From assembly GCA_964020085.1 (NCBI GenBank), contig OZ026595.1:9890516-9954515 (forward strand): DNA of 64,000 nucleotides. Direction: 5' to 3'. The stretch's first letter is position 1. The number at the start of each line of letters is the position of its first letter. Position numbers and translations under genes: made by a program. The notes beneath the pieces were generated by a model. The model was not told the origin of the DNA and did not search any database. It saw nothing but the letters and a program-made list of their open reading frames with translations. Source of the stretch: Micromussa lordhowensis. Its lineage: Eukaryota; Cnidaria; Anthozoa; Scleractinia; Lobophylliidae. Positions 37,601 through 47,000 of the stretch are shown one piece after another.

Positions 37601-39187
37601 GTATCTAATTTATTTACTGCTCTCCAACAGAATATCCACCCGTATGATTAACGAGTGCGCACAGACTAGACGGGTACATAGCCGATAATTGAGGTTTTAA
37701 TGCATCGTTTTTCCGTGCGCATTTATCGTGGCATTGAGTTATTCATGCATTGGTTATTAGTAATCTTCCCAGCGCCTGTGTACGAGTTTAATCTCCTTTC
37801 TGCTGAAAACATATTGAGCAATCTTTAACGGTACGTTCCTTTGCGATGATCCAGGTCAGGTTCAGTGATCCAAGACCACTCGGATCATGGCGTACCAAAG
37901 AAACCGATGAATCCTTGCCCAGAGTGGATTCTTCAATTCTTTTGACGCACCATGATCCGAGTAATGTTGGTTGAGTGATCCGGCCTGATCACCCCAAACC
38001 AATGCACCTTAATTTTTGAAGAGGACATAGTGAAAGCTGAGCTTTTGTTGAACACATTCGTAAGCTATTTTAAAAGTTGTCTTGTCCTTGCTATAATTCA
38101 TCGCGACTTACATAACTATGTTAGTCGAGTAACTCGGTTTCGTTAAATCTTCTTGATTGGAAATCTCCTGTTTGCTTTCCTTTCACAAAGCGTGCGATCC
38201 AGTTTTTTTTTATTTCTGTGCAAATGTTGTTGCCTTTAAGTGTGTAAAAACCGGGCCATTTACTTTTTGTTTTTCCCAGGTATAAGCATTTCAGGAGGGA
38301 AAGGTTCCAAAACGCAGCCCGAGGTCAGAGTCGAGAAAATTTTCCCAGGTGGCGCTGCTGCCGATGATGGGAGACTTCAGGTGAGCAGTTCACGCACGGA
38401 GTTGTCCGTGTTTCTAAAAAGCTGGTACCAGTTGATCAATGGGTGGAAACTATCTGTCTGTTATAACTTAGCAAAAGCTTTATTGGCTGATATCCTTCTA
38501 GCTTTACATGAGCTCTAAATCTCGAAATGTAACAAATAGCGACAAAAGGGAATAAACTATCAGACGATTCCCCCCCCCCCCCCCTCACTCTCTAAAACAG
38601 TGTTCGTTATCTCCGAGGCTAGATTCAAGTGTTTTCTTGCAGTAGGCTACATCTGTCAATAAACACGCCCGATTAAATGCCAATTGACAACCAATCAGCG
38701 TTCAGCTCGTAGTAGGCTATTTCGAAATAAAGAACAAGTTCAGATTGCGTAATCAATTCATTCCGTTTCTTGACAACTAAACGAAATACGCTATCCGTTG
38801 GATATTCTTTTATCAGATGGGTTATGTTATTCATCCTTAAAGTAACTGGGCTCAGGTTTATAAAGTTTATGTCCCTGTGCGCTCCGAACATCGAAATCAA
38901 TGACCTATTACTTTTTCGTCCGACTGAAAATAGATTAGCATGCAGTCAAATGGATATACGATGGAAATAGTAACCGGTATTTTAATACTAGTTGATTATT
39001 ATGTACACTTTCGTAACTTCTATTGTCTGGTGATTTATTTTTACTTCAGAGCGGTGATCAGATCCTGTCTGTGGACGGAGAAAGTCTGCAGGACGTAACG
39101 CATGCTGAAGCAGTGGACATCATTAGAAAATCCTACAATAACAAGTCCAAGGATGTGATGGAAATCGTGGTGATACCCAAGCAATAA
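19680..39187 (+). CDS. WHRN: Whirlin-like PDZ scaffold protein
   Basis: Scaffold of the harmonin/whirlin/PDZD7 group; in vertebrates whirlin organises stereocilia tips and the Usher-2 complex. Exons: 19680-20359, 23502-23559, 24237-24409, 25461-25608, 26516-26594, 27392-27943, 29281-29456, 30356-30447, 34749-34843, 34950-35015, 36869-37363, 38280-38380, 39050-39187. All phases join, giving 950 aa (human 907). Order: HN1 about 10-85, PDZ1 132-214 (loop SLGF), PDZ2 273-355 (loop FIGF), Ser/Pro/Lys-rich linker 380-563, HN2 585-665, acidic linker 707-860, PDZ3 862-948 (loop SLGI). Two HN domains and three PDZ domains point to whirlin rather than harmonin or PDZD7. Start: ATG at 19680; no ATG lies between it and the upstream flank in frame. 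Intron 8 contains a LINE. The short exon 2 (58 nt) could be skipped. Confidence 0.92.
21871..21910. repeat. Perfect 20-bp tandem duplication
   Basis: TAAGCCATCCTTAACCAAAG twice, head to tail, with no mismatch. Confidence 0.95.
22136..22456. mobile_element. 321-bp MITE rich in CCTTGAAAGTCC
   Basis: Ends CAGGGTTCG at 22136 and CGAACCCTG at 22456. The interior repeats CCTTGAAAGTCCTTGAA. TGAGTA lies on both outer sides (22130-22135 and 22457-22462), a likely target duplication of at least 6 bp. End sequence and duplication suggest a hAT-type non-autonomous element. Confidence 0.7.
23075..23370 (-). repeat. tRNA-derived SINE with duplicated tail motif
   Basis: The minus strand has an A-box-like TAGCTCAGTTG near 23247-23237 and a B-box-like GGGTTTGAACC near 23203-23193. 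It is flanked on both sides by a TTGAACT.CGGAGAAAGATATGAAGAC motif (near 23088 and 23339). The same head and flank recur at 41805-42118 and 47225-47270. Not a functional tRNA: the helices are imperfect and it sits in a larger repeated unit. Confidence 0.65.
24011..24065. repeat. Short GGTCCCTGTAGG minisatellite
   Basis: Three diverged copies of a unit of about 17 bp around GGGTCCCTATAGGTG; in WHRN intron 2. Confidence 0.6.
26100..26243. mobile_element. 144-bp MITE with stacked palindromes
   Basis: TGTTGTAGATCAAAACGAAATT at the left matches the inverse AATTTCATTTTGACCTACAACA at the right, with two mismatches. Inside are an almost perfect hairpin around CCCTAATTATTCATG / CATGAATAATTAGGG with a 3-base loop, and a second palindrome, AGGTTAAAATCATTTTAACC. 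Lies in WHRN intron 4. Confidence 0.8.
29515..29885. repeat. Dispersed repeat in WHRN intron 7
   Basis: Begins TTTTTAACCAAGAGG and closes ACCTTGGTCAATAAAGG, which pair loosely. Contains inverted TTTATGGAC / GTCCATAAAC halves. Probably a non-autonomous element; ends are approximate. Confidence 0.4.
29900..30035 (+). repeat. Dispersed repeat, AGGCAAGAT family, copy 1
   Basis: Contains GGTAGTCC, GGGCAAGAT, TCTGGTAGCCAATCACA and GGTTCATCTTGCC in order. The same order is found on the other strand at 63728-63855. Confidence 0.75.
31090..34207 (+). pseudogene. LINE endonuclease/reverse transcriptase, broken
   Basis: Frame 1 runs from ATG at 31090 through an AP-endonuclease domain: [18 protein letters not shown] and ISDHLPIF are recognisable. 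The reverse transcriptase follows, with [22 protein letters not shown] near 33110, a [10 protein letters not shown] stretch near 33295-33325 and the catalytic FADD at 33387-33398. Damage: TGA at 31474-31476 where this family has Trp in a TETWL motif; a frame change near 32280; a TGA at 32565-32567; another frame change near 32630; and one near 33230. With five lesions it cannot make a working protein. It is an old copy. Confidence 0.85.
34282..34329 (+). repeat. Hairpin in the LINE 3' UTR
   Basis: GAGGGAACCTAA at 34282-34293 pairs perfectly with TTAGGTTCCCTC at 34318-34329 around a 24-base loop. Stem-loops near the 3' end can be the recognition site for LINE reverse transcriptases; that role is inferred here. 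Confidence 0.75.
34554..34635. repeat. Imperfect hairpin after the LINE
   Basis: GCTCTCGATTTCTATGCGTGATA pairs with TATCACGCGATAGAAACCTCGAGC. A small foldback sequence between the LINE tail and WHRN exon 9. Confidence 0.6.
35535..35556. repeat. (AAT)n microsatellite
   Basis: A run of AAT triplets, followed by AGCATTTATATAGCGC, a motif that itself looks repeat-derived. Confidence 0.8.
35823..35957. mobile_element. 135-bp MITE with perfect 23-bp inverted ends
   Basis: 35823-35845 (TTTTTGAGCGACGTACGGCA plus ACC) is the exact inverse of 35935-35957. Interior of 89 bp has no features. Lies in WHRN intron 10. No clear target duplication. Confidence 0.85.
37845..38000. repeat. GATCC-rich inverted repeat
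   Basis: The arm around ACTCGGATCATGG (37890) pairs with CCATGATCCGAGT (37949). TGATCC or GATCA occurs repeatedly on both sides. A foldback element in WHRN intron 11. Confidence 0.6.
38571..38584. repeat. Poly(C) run
   Basis: About 14 consecutive C; a similar longer run is at 39905-39923. Confidence 0.9.
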
Positions 39188-40616
39188 CAGAGTTTTTTGT
39201 ACTATTTATGAATTATATATATCATCATGTTAATAGAAAGGTTTATAAACAACTGGCATAACACCTAAGCCACAGTAACCACACGTGACCAAACACAGCA
39301 AACTCAAATAACGCAATGAACCAATCAGAACGCGGAATGATATCACGTGAGAGATCGGCGCCAAATCCTGCCATGATTGATGTGGATTTTGTTCACGATT
39401 GGTTGAAATAATTAGAATATGGTCGCTCTGATTGGTTCAGAAGAACACGTGACCAGAGCTTTTGGAGCCTGTTACAGAGCTTAGCAAGTGCGAACTTCAC
39501 TTTCAATAAGCAGTTGAAAACTTCTTAACGAACGTAATTTGCAATTACATTCCTCGTCGACATACTACTAGCAACTTTTCAGCCCCGGAAAACGTGTTTT
39601 TAGTAACGAGTGTTTGTTTTCATGGGTATGAAAAGTGGCGTAGACCAAATTTAAAAATATTGTTTTCTACCTTCATATGCCATGTTACTAGACTATTACA
39701 ACTTAATCTAACCAGTATAAATTGTTATGCCGCGATCCCTCGTAATCTTTAGATTGTAGTTACGTCAAAGGTGTCATTTACGTTTTTCAGCAAATACTGG
39801 TGGTTAGCACGAATTATGCGGCTATGTATCGTGTGGATCTAGCTTATGAAATTCCGAGCGAGTGAGATTGTAAATATACCCATATACAGACGATTCTGTA
39901 CTCACCCCCCCCCCCCCCCCCCCAACCTCGGCATAACTCTTCATAGAAAAATACATATCCTTACCCGTCACATAATCATGTTCAGTGTAGGTTTGAAAGA
40001 CGTGTTACAGTATACAATCAGGCGCAGGCCGTCCTTTGTATAAAATTAAATTAACTTTGAATTAGAAACTATCGTACATGAATTTCACTTGAAGTTCCCA
40101 TGGACAGCCATAATGGCAGTGGACGGTGAAAGAAATCATCCAAGACGTTTGAGATTAGCAAAGTAAGCGCAGAAGTGAATTCGATTCACAGTTAAGGGAT
40201 TGCAGATGAGGAAATAGTTATTGTATATCATTTCCCTATTTTACAAGTAACGTTTGAAAAGAAAACAACGAGAACGCGCAAGGGCTTTTTCCTGAAGACT
40301 TGCTTGCTGCTTTCGAATGTAAAGAAATAGAATTGTTTGTTTTTAACGATTTTTAATTTTTTCGCACGGTATGTCAAGGAGATTTGGTTTTTTAGTAATT
40401 GTCCGTTATATGCTTCAGCCTAAGTAAAGGTTACATCGTTTTTACCACTCCAAGTGTCTAAGGTTCATTCGTGCTTACTGCAAGTGACTGAATGCCTTTG
40501 AAACGCTCGTCTACCTAGATATATGACTGTGCAGACCATACTAGAGTTTCTCTTAGCCTTACTATCATCCGCGCCTTCTCTGGACGCTAACCAAACCTTA
40601 GTCTCAGAGGTGGGAC
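39188..40616. other. WHRN 3' flank
   Basis: Follows the TAA at 39185-39187. It contains several CACGTG motifs and ATTGG/CCAAT boxes (39280-39460) and a 19-20-base poly(C) run near 39905. No nearby AATAAA; the first clear one is at 41415-41420. No exon with family resemblance was seen. Confidence 0.4.
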
Positions 40617-40990
40617 ACTAGATTCCCTGAAGTAGATTTCAAAGATTAAAGATTGAAAACGCAACAATCACCGGTCATTTTGGACTCGTGTTTGTATTGA
40701 GGAGAACTCGAGTAGGCAAATCACATGATTATCGTGACTTCATCGTTTTCGAAAAGCTCCTTTTTCAAAATGTTTTCTGTCCACACTTTCACGAAAAGCC
40801 GGCGTTTTCAAATTCCTCCGGTTTGAAGAGCGTTTTCGAAAAGCTCTGTTTTTTTGTGACGGATTAGTGTGGACGGTAGGCCTAACCGTAGAAATAACGT
40901 TGCTCTTTCAAATTTCTCCGACGTAGTGTTTACGGGGCCTGGAGCTTTATCTGTCTTCACTTCCTTTAAACCTTCTTCAGGGAATCTAGT
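40617..40990. mobile_element. 374-bp MITE with 16-bp inverted ends
   Basis: ACTAGATTCCCTGAAG at 40617-40632 is the exact inverse of 40975-40990. The interior includes GTGTGGAC and GTTTTCGAAAAGCTC repeated twice. No coding capacity. Confidence 0.75.
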
Positions 40991-41804
40991 ATGAAAGTTA
41001 GCTTTAATGGGTGAACTGAGTTGTAGTAAGTTAATGATACACCTTATTTGGAAGTGGCTTCCCAGATAACAGTAAAATCAGCTTTTCGTCAGTGATGCAA
41101 ATATTTGTAAAAGACTGCTCAGCCCCTTGAAAGCGACACACGGCATACTGTGATAAACAGAAGTAATATCCATTCTTTTCACTACATATGATCATTTCCA
41201 TAATTTAATTTTTGTCACTGTGATGAATATATTCACACAATAAGCACTTACTGCCCGTCTTCATTAGAATAGATACTTCATGTTTTCATTTCCGTGTTCT
41301 TGACTAGCTTTAAAATTAAACTACGTAACAACAGTATTTTTGTAAAATATAAGGGATAGAATTCTCGATTTTTGACGACATACGATGTGCATTTATCAAT
41401 AACCCATAATTTGCAATAAAAGCCGTTATTTACTGTACTTTTTAAGTGTTGTCAAGTCATTATAACTCAGAAGTTATTCCTTGAGTCGTTTATGTGGATT
41501 TTTGTAAAGTCGTTTATGAGGATGCTAGTATTAGTTATTTGTCCTGTGCAGTCAGTGAACTTCAGAACTGCCAGAACTTGCCAGTATGGGTCGCAGCCAG
41601 AATTCAGTTTATAATGTTTGTCCTAGAACTTGTAATACTTGTTAGCACTAAACTCCTCGACGCAGCTCAAGCTTAAATAGTCTAAATGGAGAGAAAACGA
41701 TTTGACTTCTACACGAGAGTAACTGGTACCCGAGTTACAAGGTGATAGTTTGTACGAAATTTGCAGTGCATTGAAACAATGCGAAGATAGTTTGTCTTGC
41801 AAAT

Positions 41805-42118
41805 GAATATATGAAAGATCGTATATTTGAACTGCGGAGAAAGATATAAAGACAAGATTGATCATCGCAGTTATACACACAAATTAACTACAGCAGGTGT
41901 AAAATAAAAGCCTGAAAAAAAATCCAGGCCTGCACGGGATTCGAACCCACAACCTCTGCGATACCGGTGCGGTGCAGTGCAGCGCAGATCATATAGGATC
42001 TTTCATATATTCATTTTCATTCTTCATCATCTACGGAAGATTACGAACTCACAATGTGACCAGCTCCCAGTTAGCTTGATGGCTCAGTTGGTAGAGCTCA
42101 GTTGGTAGAGCACTGCAC
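41805..42118. repeat. SINE cluster disrupted by the LINE at 42141
   Basis: TTGAACTGCGGAGAAAGATA and GATCATCGCAGTTATACACA match the element at 23075. A B-box-like GGGATTCGAACCC lies at 41937-41949 (tRNA head on the minus strand). A second head, GATGGCTCAGTTGGTAGAGC, follows on the plus strand near 42078-42110 and contains a short internal duplication. Two SINE pieces appear joined in opposite orientation. Confidence 0.65.
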
Positions 42119-42129
42119 GACCTCCGGAT

Positions 42130-42140
42130 TAGATCTACCG
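42130..42140 (-). repeat. LINE target-site duplication, copy at the poly(A) side
   Basis: TAGATCTACCG, identical to 46577-46587 and directly abutting the poly(T) run. Confidence 0.85.
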
Positions 42141-42150
42141 GTTTTTTTTT

Positions 42151-42184
<34 letters not shown>

Positions 42185-42310
42185 GATTTTTAATTAGTAA
42201 CAGTTTTACATTACAATGTGGACATTACTTACAGGTTACAGCTAATAGCTAGATATACAACTACCTACAACACTACAGCTACCAACAAATACTAACCTTA
42301 TTTACAAAAA

Positions 42311-42312
<2 letters not shown>

Positions 42313-42346
<34 letters not shown>
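42313..42346. repeat. (ACTT)n microsatellite in the LINE 3' UTR
   Basis: About eight consecutive ACTT units. Confidence 0.9.
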
Positions 42347-42636
42347 CTATTTATACAGACAAACAGGACGAGCATTTACACTACTTACAATACTAACATT
42401 ATACTTACATTTACATTACATTGCACTGCTCATACATACACTATTTATACCAGCACTAATTGCAACACATAAAACACAATATCCAATCACCTAATGAAAT
42501 TACAGTTGGCTTACTTTTTTTTTTTTTTTGCCTTCGTTACTATGTTACCAACACTGCATTATACAAAAGCCACGAATTACGGTCATCGAACAACAACAAC
42601 AACGACAAAAAAAAAAAAAAGAAAAAAGAAAGTGCT

Positions 42637-45600
42637 CTAAAGAGTAACAAGGTCTCGAATCTTCTTTTTGTCCGCCCCGAGCTTGTTTTTTAAAAAAGTG
42701 AGGTAGGAATTAAAACAGAAGGGGTCTTCATTTTTTGCCGAAATATAAATGTAATTTCTGGCCACGAGCAAACAGTAGTTGATGCCTAAAAAGGACTGTT
42801 TTCCTGGGTGAAAAGCATATATAATATCACGCTGTTGAAGCTTGATTTGCATGCTATTTTTACAATTCCACCAAGAAGTAAAATCAGACCAAAAAGCTTT
42901 ACTAAAATCACAATCAACAAAGAGATGCACCAATGTTTGGCTTCCACTGCAAAGGTAACATTCGTCATTCTCTGTTATCTTGTCCCTAAAGAGTCTACTT
43001 TTTGTATACAAAATGTTGTGATTAATCTTAAATTGAAAAACTGACAATCTGACATCGAGAGTTAGTTTGAAAGGAAGCTCGTAAATATGCGAAATTTCAT
43101 CCTCAGTAAAACATGCTTTTTCAAGCTTTGCCACTGAGGTGGGCTTCTCAAACAGCTTTTTTGTCAGCATATTTCTAAGGATCTTACTTGAAATATTTTG
43201 CAGATCAATAATCCTATTTTCGCAGTCGTAAGTTTCATTCTCCTTGTAGTTGCTCTTGAGTTTCTTTTTCCAGCTCGTAGGAATAGCGTTTAAAAGCCCT
43301 AAATACTGCAAAAAGTGAGTTTTAATGCCGAAAGTATGTTGGAAAACATTGAGAGTCATTAACTTACCATTCTCAGTTATTAGATCTTTTATGTATTTAA
43401 CACCGGCTTCATACCACGATCGATAGAATACTGACTTTCCTGCTATTGTAATAAATTTATTGTTCCAGATAATCTCGTTTTCCACTTCATATTTGCTCCC
43501 GGGAGTGTGACCCACAATCCTCTCCCATGCATTAAGCACGTCTTTGTAAAATAGCGGTAAACCAGAAAGATGCGGAAGAGTTTTAAGTGAGAAATTGCAA
43601 TAGAAAATAAATCCCCCTCCAACGTCACTAAGGTACTCAAGTGGCAGTGATTTCCACATGGCACAATCAGGAACGGATAGTCTTTTAGCCCAAGCTGCTT
43701 TAAGCGATTTGTTAATTATATCAAAATCAGGCATTCCTAACCCCCCGTCCTTTTTTTCACCAATCATTGTTGTCTTTTTGATCTTTGGGTTCTTCTGACT
43801 CCAAATAAACTTCGCAATCTGTTTATTAACACTTTTTACAAAATCGTCGGGAATTGGAAGAACAGTCGCGACAAAGGTCAATTTAGAGAGCGCTAATGAT
43901 TTTACAATGTTGATTTTCCCATACAGAGTCAAGTCTCTCGAAGACCAAACGTTGAGACATTTTTCTAAGGAAAGCAATCTTGGTTCTAAGTTTTTACTAT
44001 AAGAAATATTCTGGTCTGTAGTAAAGCATATGCCAAGTGCATTGACATAGACCTTGGGCCAACGAATACCAAAGGGAGTATCAGTTCTATTCTTGTTTGA
44101 ACCTAACCATAATGCCTCTGTTTTGGACCTATTGAGCTCGAGCCCCGAACATAGTCTAAACAAATCTAGCTTTTCAAATAGATTACTAGCGGATAAAGTA
44201 TCTGCAACCAAACAAGTAGTGTCATCGGCATACTGCGATAATTTAAATTCTTTTGAGTCAAGCGATAGACCCTTTATTGATTTATCGCTTCTAATAGCGC
44301 TTCCTAGGAGCTCCACACCTATAACAAAAAGGATTCCAGAAAGGGGGCACCCCTGTCTAACTCCACGTTCAAGGAGGAAAAAAGGAGTGGCAAAACCATT
44401 GTTAGTAACACAACTTTGTGGATTTGCATAAAAGGTTTTGATCCATTTTACTAACATATCTCCAAAACCAAACGTTTCTAGAGCCTTGAATAAAAAAGAC
44501 CATTCGATGCTGTCAAAAGCTTTCTTAAAATCCAGAAATAACGCAATGCCAGGAATTTTCGAGTTTTGACAACGTTCAATAACATCTGAAATCAAGCGAA
44601 TGTTCTGCCCAATAAAACGCTTTTTGACATAACCCGTTTGGTCACTATGAATGATGTCCGGTAAGATTTTAGATATTCTCAAGGCTATTGCTCTAGTAGC
44701 AATTTTATAGTCAGTATTCAACAGCGAGATTGGTCTCCAATTATCCAGTACAGTTTTATCTTTACTCTTCTTTGGAATGAGAGTGATGATTCCTCTTCTT
44801 TGAGAGATAGTTAATTCTCCACATTCGAAAGCATAATTCAGACTCTCAACTAGATCTTGCCCTAAACTTTCCCAGAATGCTAAGTAAAACTCCGCGGAGA
44901 GACCATCCGATCCGGGAGATTTACCTTTTGCCATTTGCTTCAGAGACGCGAGACATTCGTCTTTTGTTAAAAGTCCCTCACAGGATTGCCTTTGATCCGC
45001 AGATATTTTAGGCAAAGCCGGGTTGATAAAAAAGTGGTCAAAAGGCTGGTCATCTTGGCACGCACCAGTGGAGGTGTAGAGCTTGTTGTAAAAAAGATAC
45101 ACCTCATTTAAAATTTCTTTGGGTTTAGTAATAGTTGCTTTATCTGAGCGTTTCAATTCAGATATATACTTAGCACTGTGATTTCGTCTCTCTAGGCGGT
45201 AGAAGTATTTAGAATTACGTTCACCCTGTTCACACCAGCGAGCTTTACTTCGTGTCATGGCTCCCTTCGTTTTGAGCAACGATACCTGATTCAATTTAAA
45301 TTTTACATTGTAAAATTTGGACACATTTTCTTCCGATGGATCGAGGCCCATTTCTCTTTGCAGATTACACAGTTCCTGTTGCAACATTTCTTCATCATTT
45401 CTGCGCTGTTTGGCTAGCCTTTTGGAAAAGAATAGGGTGAAACTTCTAATTTCCATCTTGATCATTTCCCAATATAGTCTTTTATCAGTCACGTCGCGAT
45501 ATTTTTCTTTATACATCTCTATGTTCTCTTTGAGTTCTTCTATGAAATTCTTGTCATCTAAAAGGGCATTGTTAAATTTGAAAAAACCTGGTCCGCGCTT

Positions 45601-46335
45601 TTCATACTCCTTGGAAAATAAAGAGAAAGAAACTGCCGCGTGGTCCGAAAAAGACACTGGCAATATCTTGCATTCTTGTATCTGACTAATGATGCCGCCT
45701 GAGACCAGAAAAAAGTCTAATCTGCAGTGGATTTTTAAAGACTTATGGTGCCAAGTAAACAATGCCTCATTAGGGTGCAAGTATCGCCAAGCATCCTTTA
45801 AGTCCAGAATTCTACAAAGATTACTAATCGCTTGCACCACTGCTCCCTTTTTCTCAACGGGGCAGCCGCCTCTTTTGTCACTTGGTGTAAGTGCGCAGTT
45901 AAAATCACCTCCAACAATAATACTCTCATTTGCATACTTTACAAGCTTACTCTTGAGACCGTCAAAAAATTTCACTTGCAGAGCTAAATCGTTAGGTGCG
46001 TAAATGTTTACAAAAATAAACTTTCCATCATCAATTTGGGCTTCTAATATTATAATTCGGCCCTTTTCACTCGTTGTACACTCAACAACTTCAACATCTA
46101 GAGACGGATTAAACATGATCACTGTTCCCTTGCTGTGCTTTGAACCGTGACAGAAAAACATTTTGCCTCCCCACTCAGCCGACCAGAGTTTTTCAATTTC
46201 ACTAGAGCTATATGCTTCTTGCAAAAATATTACTTGAAATTTATTCATGTGCAGCCATCTGAAAACTTGTCTTCTCTTTCGCGCGTTATTGAGACCCCTT
46301 GTGTTTACTGTGACGCAAGAAAAAGAGTGTGGCAT
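42637..46335 (-). CDS. LINE ORF2: endonuclease-reverse transcriptase
   Basis: A 1,232-aa protein with no stop or frameshift. The N-terminal AP-type endonuclease has Glu40 in FLQEAY, GGDFNCAL at 142-149 and FSDH at 229-232. Reverse transcriptase landmarks: NWRPISLLN 532-540, LDFKKAFDSIEW 601-612 (Asp602), GVRQGCPLS 658-666 and the catalytic YADD at 702-705. The C-terminus has a CX2CX7HX4C zinc-knuckle (C1126, C1129, H1137, C1142). This domain order and the IITLIPKK signature place it with L1/Tx1-type elements rather than CR1. All catalytic residues that I can see are present, so it may still be active, although ORF1 is missing from this copy. Confidence 0.93.
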   Translation of the reverse strand: MPHSFSCVTVNTRGLNNARKRRQVFRWLHMNKFQVIFLQEAYSSSEIEKLWSAEWGGKMFFCHGSKHSKGTVIMFNPSLDVEVVECTTSEKGRIIILEAQIDDGKFIFVNIYAPNDLALQVKFFDGLKSKLVKYANESIIVGGDFNCALTPSDKRGGCPVEKKGAVVQAISNLCRILDLKDAWRYLHPNEALFTWHHKSLKIHCRLDFFLVSGGIISQIQECKILPVSFSDHAAVSFSLFSKEYEKRGPGFFKFNNALLDDKNFIEELKENIEMYKEKYRDVTDKRLYWEMIKMEIRSFTLFFSKRLAKQRRNDEEMLQQELCNLQREMGLDPSEENVSKFYNVKFKLNQVSLLKTKGAMTRSKARWCEQGERNSKYFYRLERRNHSAKYISELKRSDKATITKPKEILNEVYLFYNKLYTSTGACQDDQPFDHFFINPALPKISADQRQSCEGLLTKDECLASLKQMAKGKSPGSDGLSAEFYLAFWESLGQDLVESLNYAFECGELTISQRRGIITLIPKKSKDKTVLDNWRPISLLNTDYKIATRAIALRISKILPDIIHSDQTGYVKKRFIGQNIRLISDVIERCQNSKIPGIALFLDFKKAFDSIEWSFLFKALETFGFGDMLVKWIKTFYANPQSCVTNNGFATPFFLLERGVRQGCPLSGILFVIGVELLGSAIRSDKSIKGLSLDSKEFKLSQYADDTTCLVADTLSASNLFEKLDLFRLCSGLELNRSKTEALWLGSNKNRTDTPFGIRWPKVYVNALGICFTTDQNISYSKNLEPRLLSLEKCLNVWSSRDLTLYGKINIVKSLALSKLTFVATVLPIPDDFVKSVNKQIAKFIWSQKNPKIKKTTMIGEKKDGGLGMPDFDIINKSLKAAWAKRLSVPDCAMWKSLPLEYLSDVGGGFIFYCNFSLKTLPHLSGLPLFYKDVLNAWERIVGHTPGSKYEVENEIIWNNKFITIAGKSVFYRSWYEAGVKYIKDLITENGKLMTLNVFQHTFGIKTHFLQYLGLLNAIPTSWKKKLKSNYKENETYDCENRIIDLQNISSKILRNMLTKKLFEKPTSVAKLEKACFTEDEISHIYELPFKLTLDVRLSVFQFKINHNILYTKSRLFRDKITENDECYLCSGSQTLVHLFVDCDFSKAFWSDFTSWWNCKNSMQIKLQQRDIIYAFHPGKQSFLGINYCLLVARNYIYISAKNEDPFCFNSYLTFLKNKLGADKKKIRDLVTL

Positions 46336-46576
46336 ACTGACAATAAGAGAATTTGACTTACCTCAGTAAAACGTTTAGCCCGCAAACAGACAGCAGAATG
46401 ATACAAGACCTTGTGAGCACCTAAAACAAACTCTATCACTATTTGAGTTGAAAATACTGGACAAAGAGACGAGCCAAGTAGCTAACACTGCACAATAACA
46501 AGAAAGGATTACACATGCGATAGCCATAATGCTAAACATTAAATTATTTCTTGGTGAATACGTTCTAAATTTGGGC

Positions 46577-46587
46577 TAGATCTACCG
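46577..46587 (-). repeat. LINE target-site duplication, copy at the 5' side
   Basis: TAGATCTACCG, the partner of 42130-42140. Confidence 0.85.
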
Positions 46588-46680
46588 TTACACTGTCGAC
46601 GGAGCTACGAGGTCGGACAGAGAAAGTTGGGGACGATTTAGATGGTGAATCGCGGAGAAGAGAAAGTACGGGTACATATG

Positions 46681-47000
46681 AATGTTGCGCCGCGTAGCAC
46701 TATGAACACAAATGGTGGAACAGAGAATTAACTCTGAAGTGTAAATTTAAGTGCTAAATGAACCCATGAACAACCCAGAGTAGCGGCAGAGTAACGGTAA
46801 ATCTAATCCGGAGGTCGTGGGTTCGATTCCCACCGAGGTTAACAGATGTTTTCTTTACCTCGTGTGGTTCCCTGATTCCCTTTACTAGGGCTGACGCCCA
46901 GTGGGTTGTTCATGGGTTCATTTAGCATTTAAATTTACACTTCAGAGTTAATTCTCTATTTCACCATTTGTGTTCATAGTGCTACGCGGCACAACATTCA
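46681..47000. repeat. Foldback with about 98-bp arms around a tRNA-like core
   Basis: 46681-46779 (AATGTTGCGCCGCGTAGCAC to GAACAACCC) is the near-exact inverse of 46903-47000. The 120-bp loop has GGAGGTCGTGGGTTCGATTC, a B-box-like motif of a tRNA SINE, at 46814-46833. A separate inverted match links 46772-46820 with 42117-42140 plus 46588-46612, on either side of the LINE. The site is therefore two SINE copies in opposite orientation, one of them split by the LINE. Confidence 0.75.

Larger units (their letters stand above)
42141..46576 (-). mobile_element. L1/Tx1-type LINE with intact ORF and target duplication
   Basis: A 4,436-bp insertion in minus orientation. It ends in a poly(A) tail, seen as a T-rich run at 42141-42180. 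A 3' UTR of about 460 bp holds an (ACTT)n run at 42313-42346. One uninterrupted ORF runs 46335-42637, and 241 bp precede it. An 11-bp direct repeat, TAGATCTACCG, flanks it. No ORF1 is present, so the copy is either truncated just 5' of ORF2 or belongs to a lineage without it. The intact frame and exact duplication argue for a recent insertion. Confidence 0.92.

Noticed and set aside
13545..42346. CRISPR array
   Set aside because: The tandem repeats seen are microsatellites or short duplications without regular spacers, and the genome is eukaryotic.
44054..46003. Plus-strand frames of 104-125 codons opposite the LINE ORF
   Set aside because: Antisense shadows of the 1,232-aa LINE protein.
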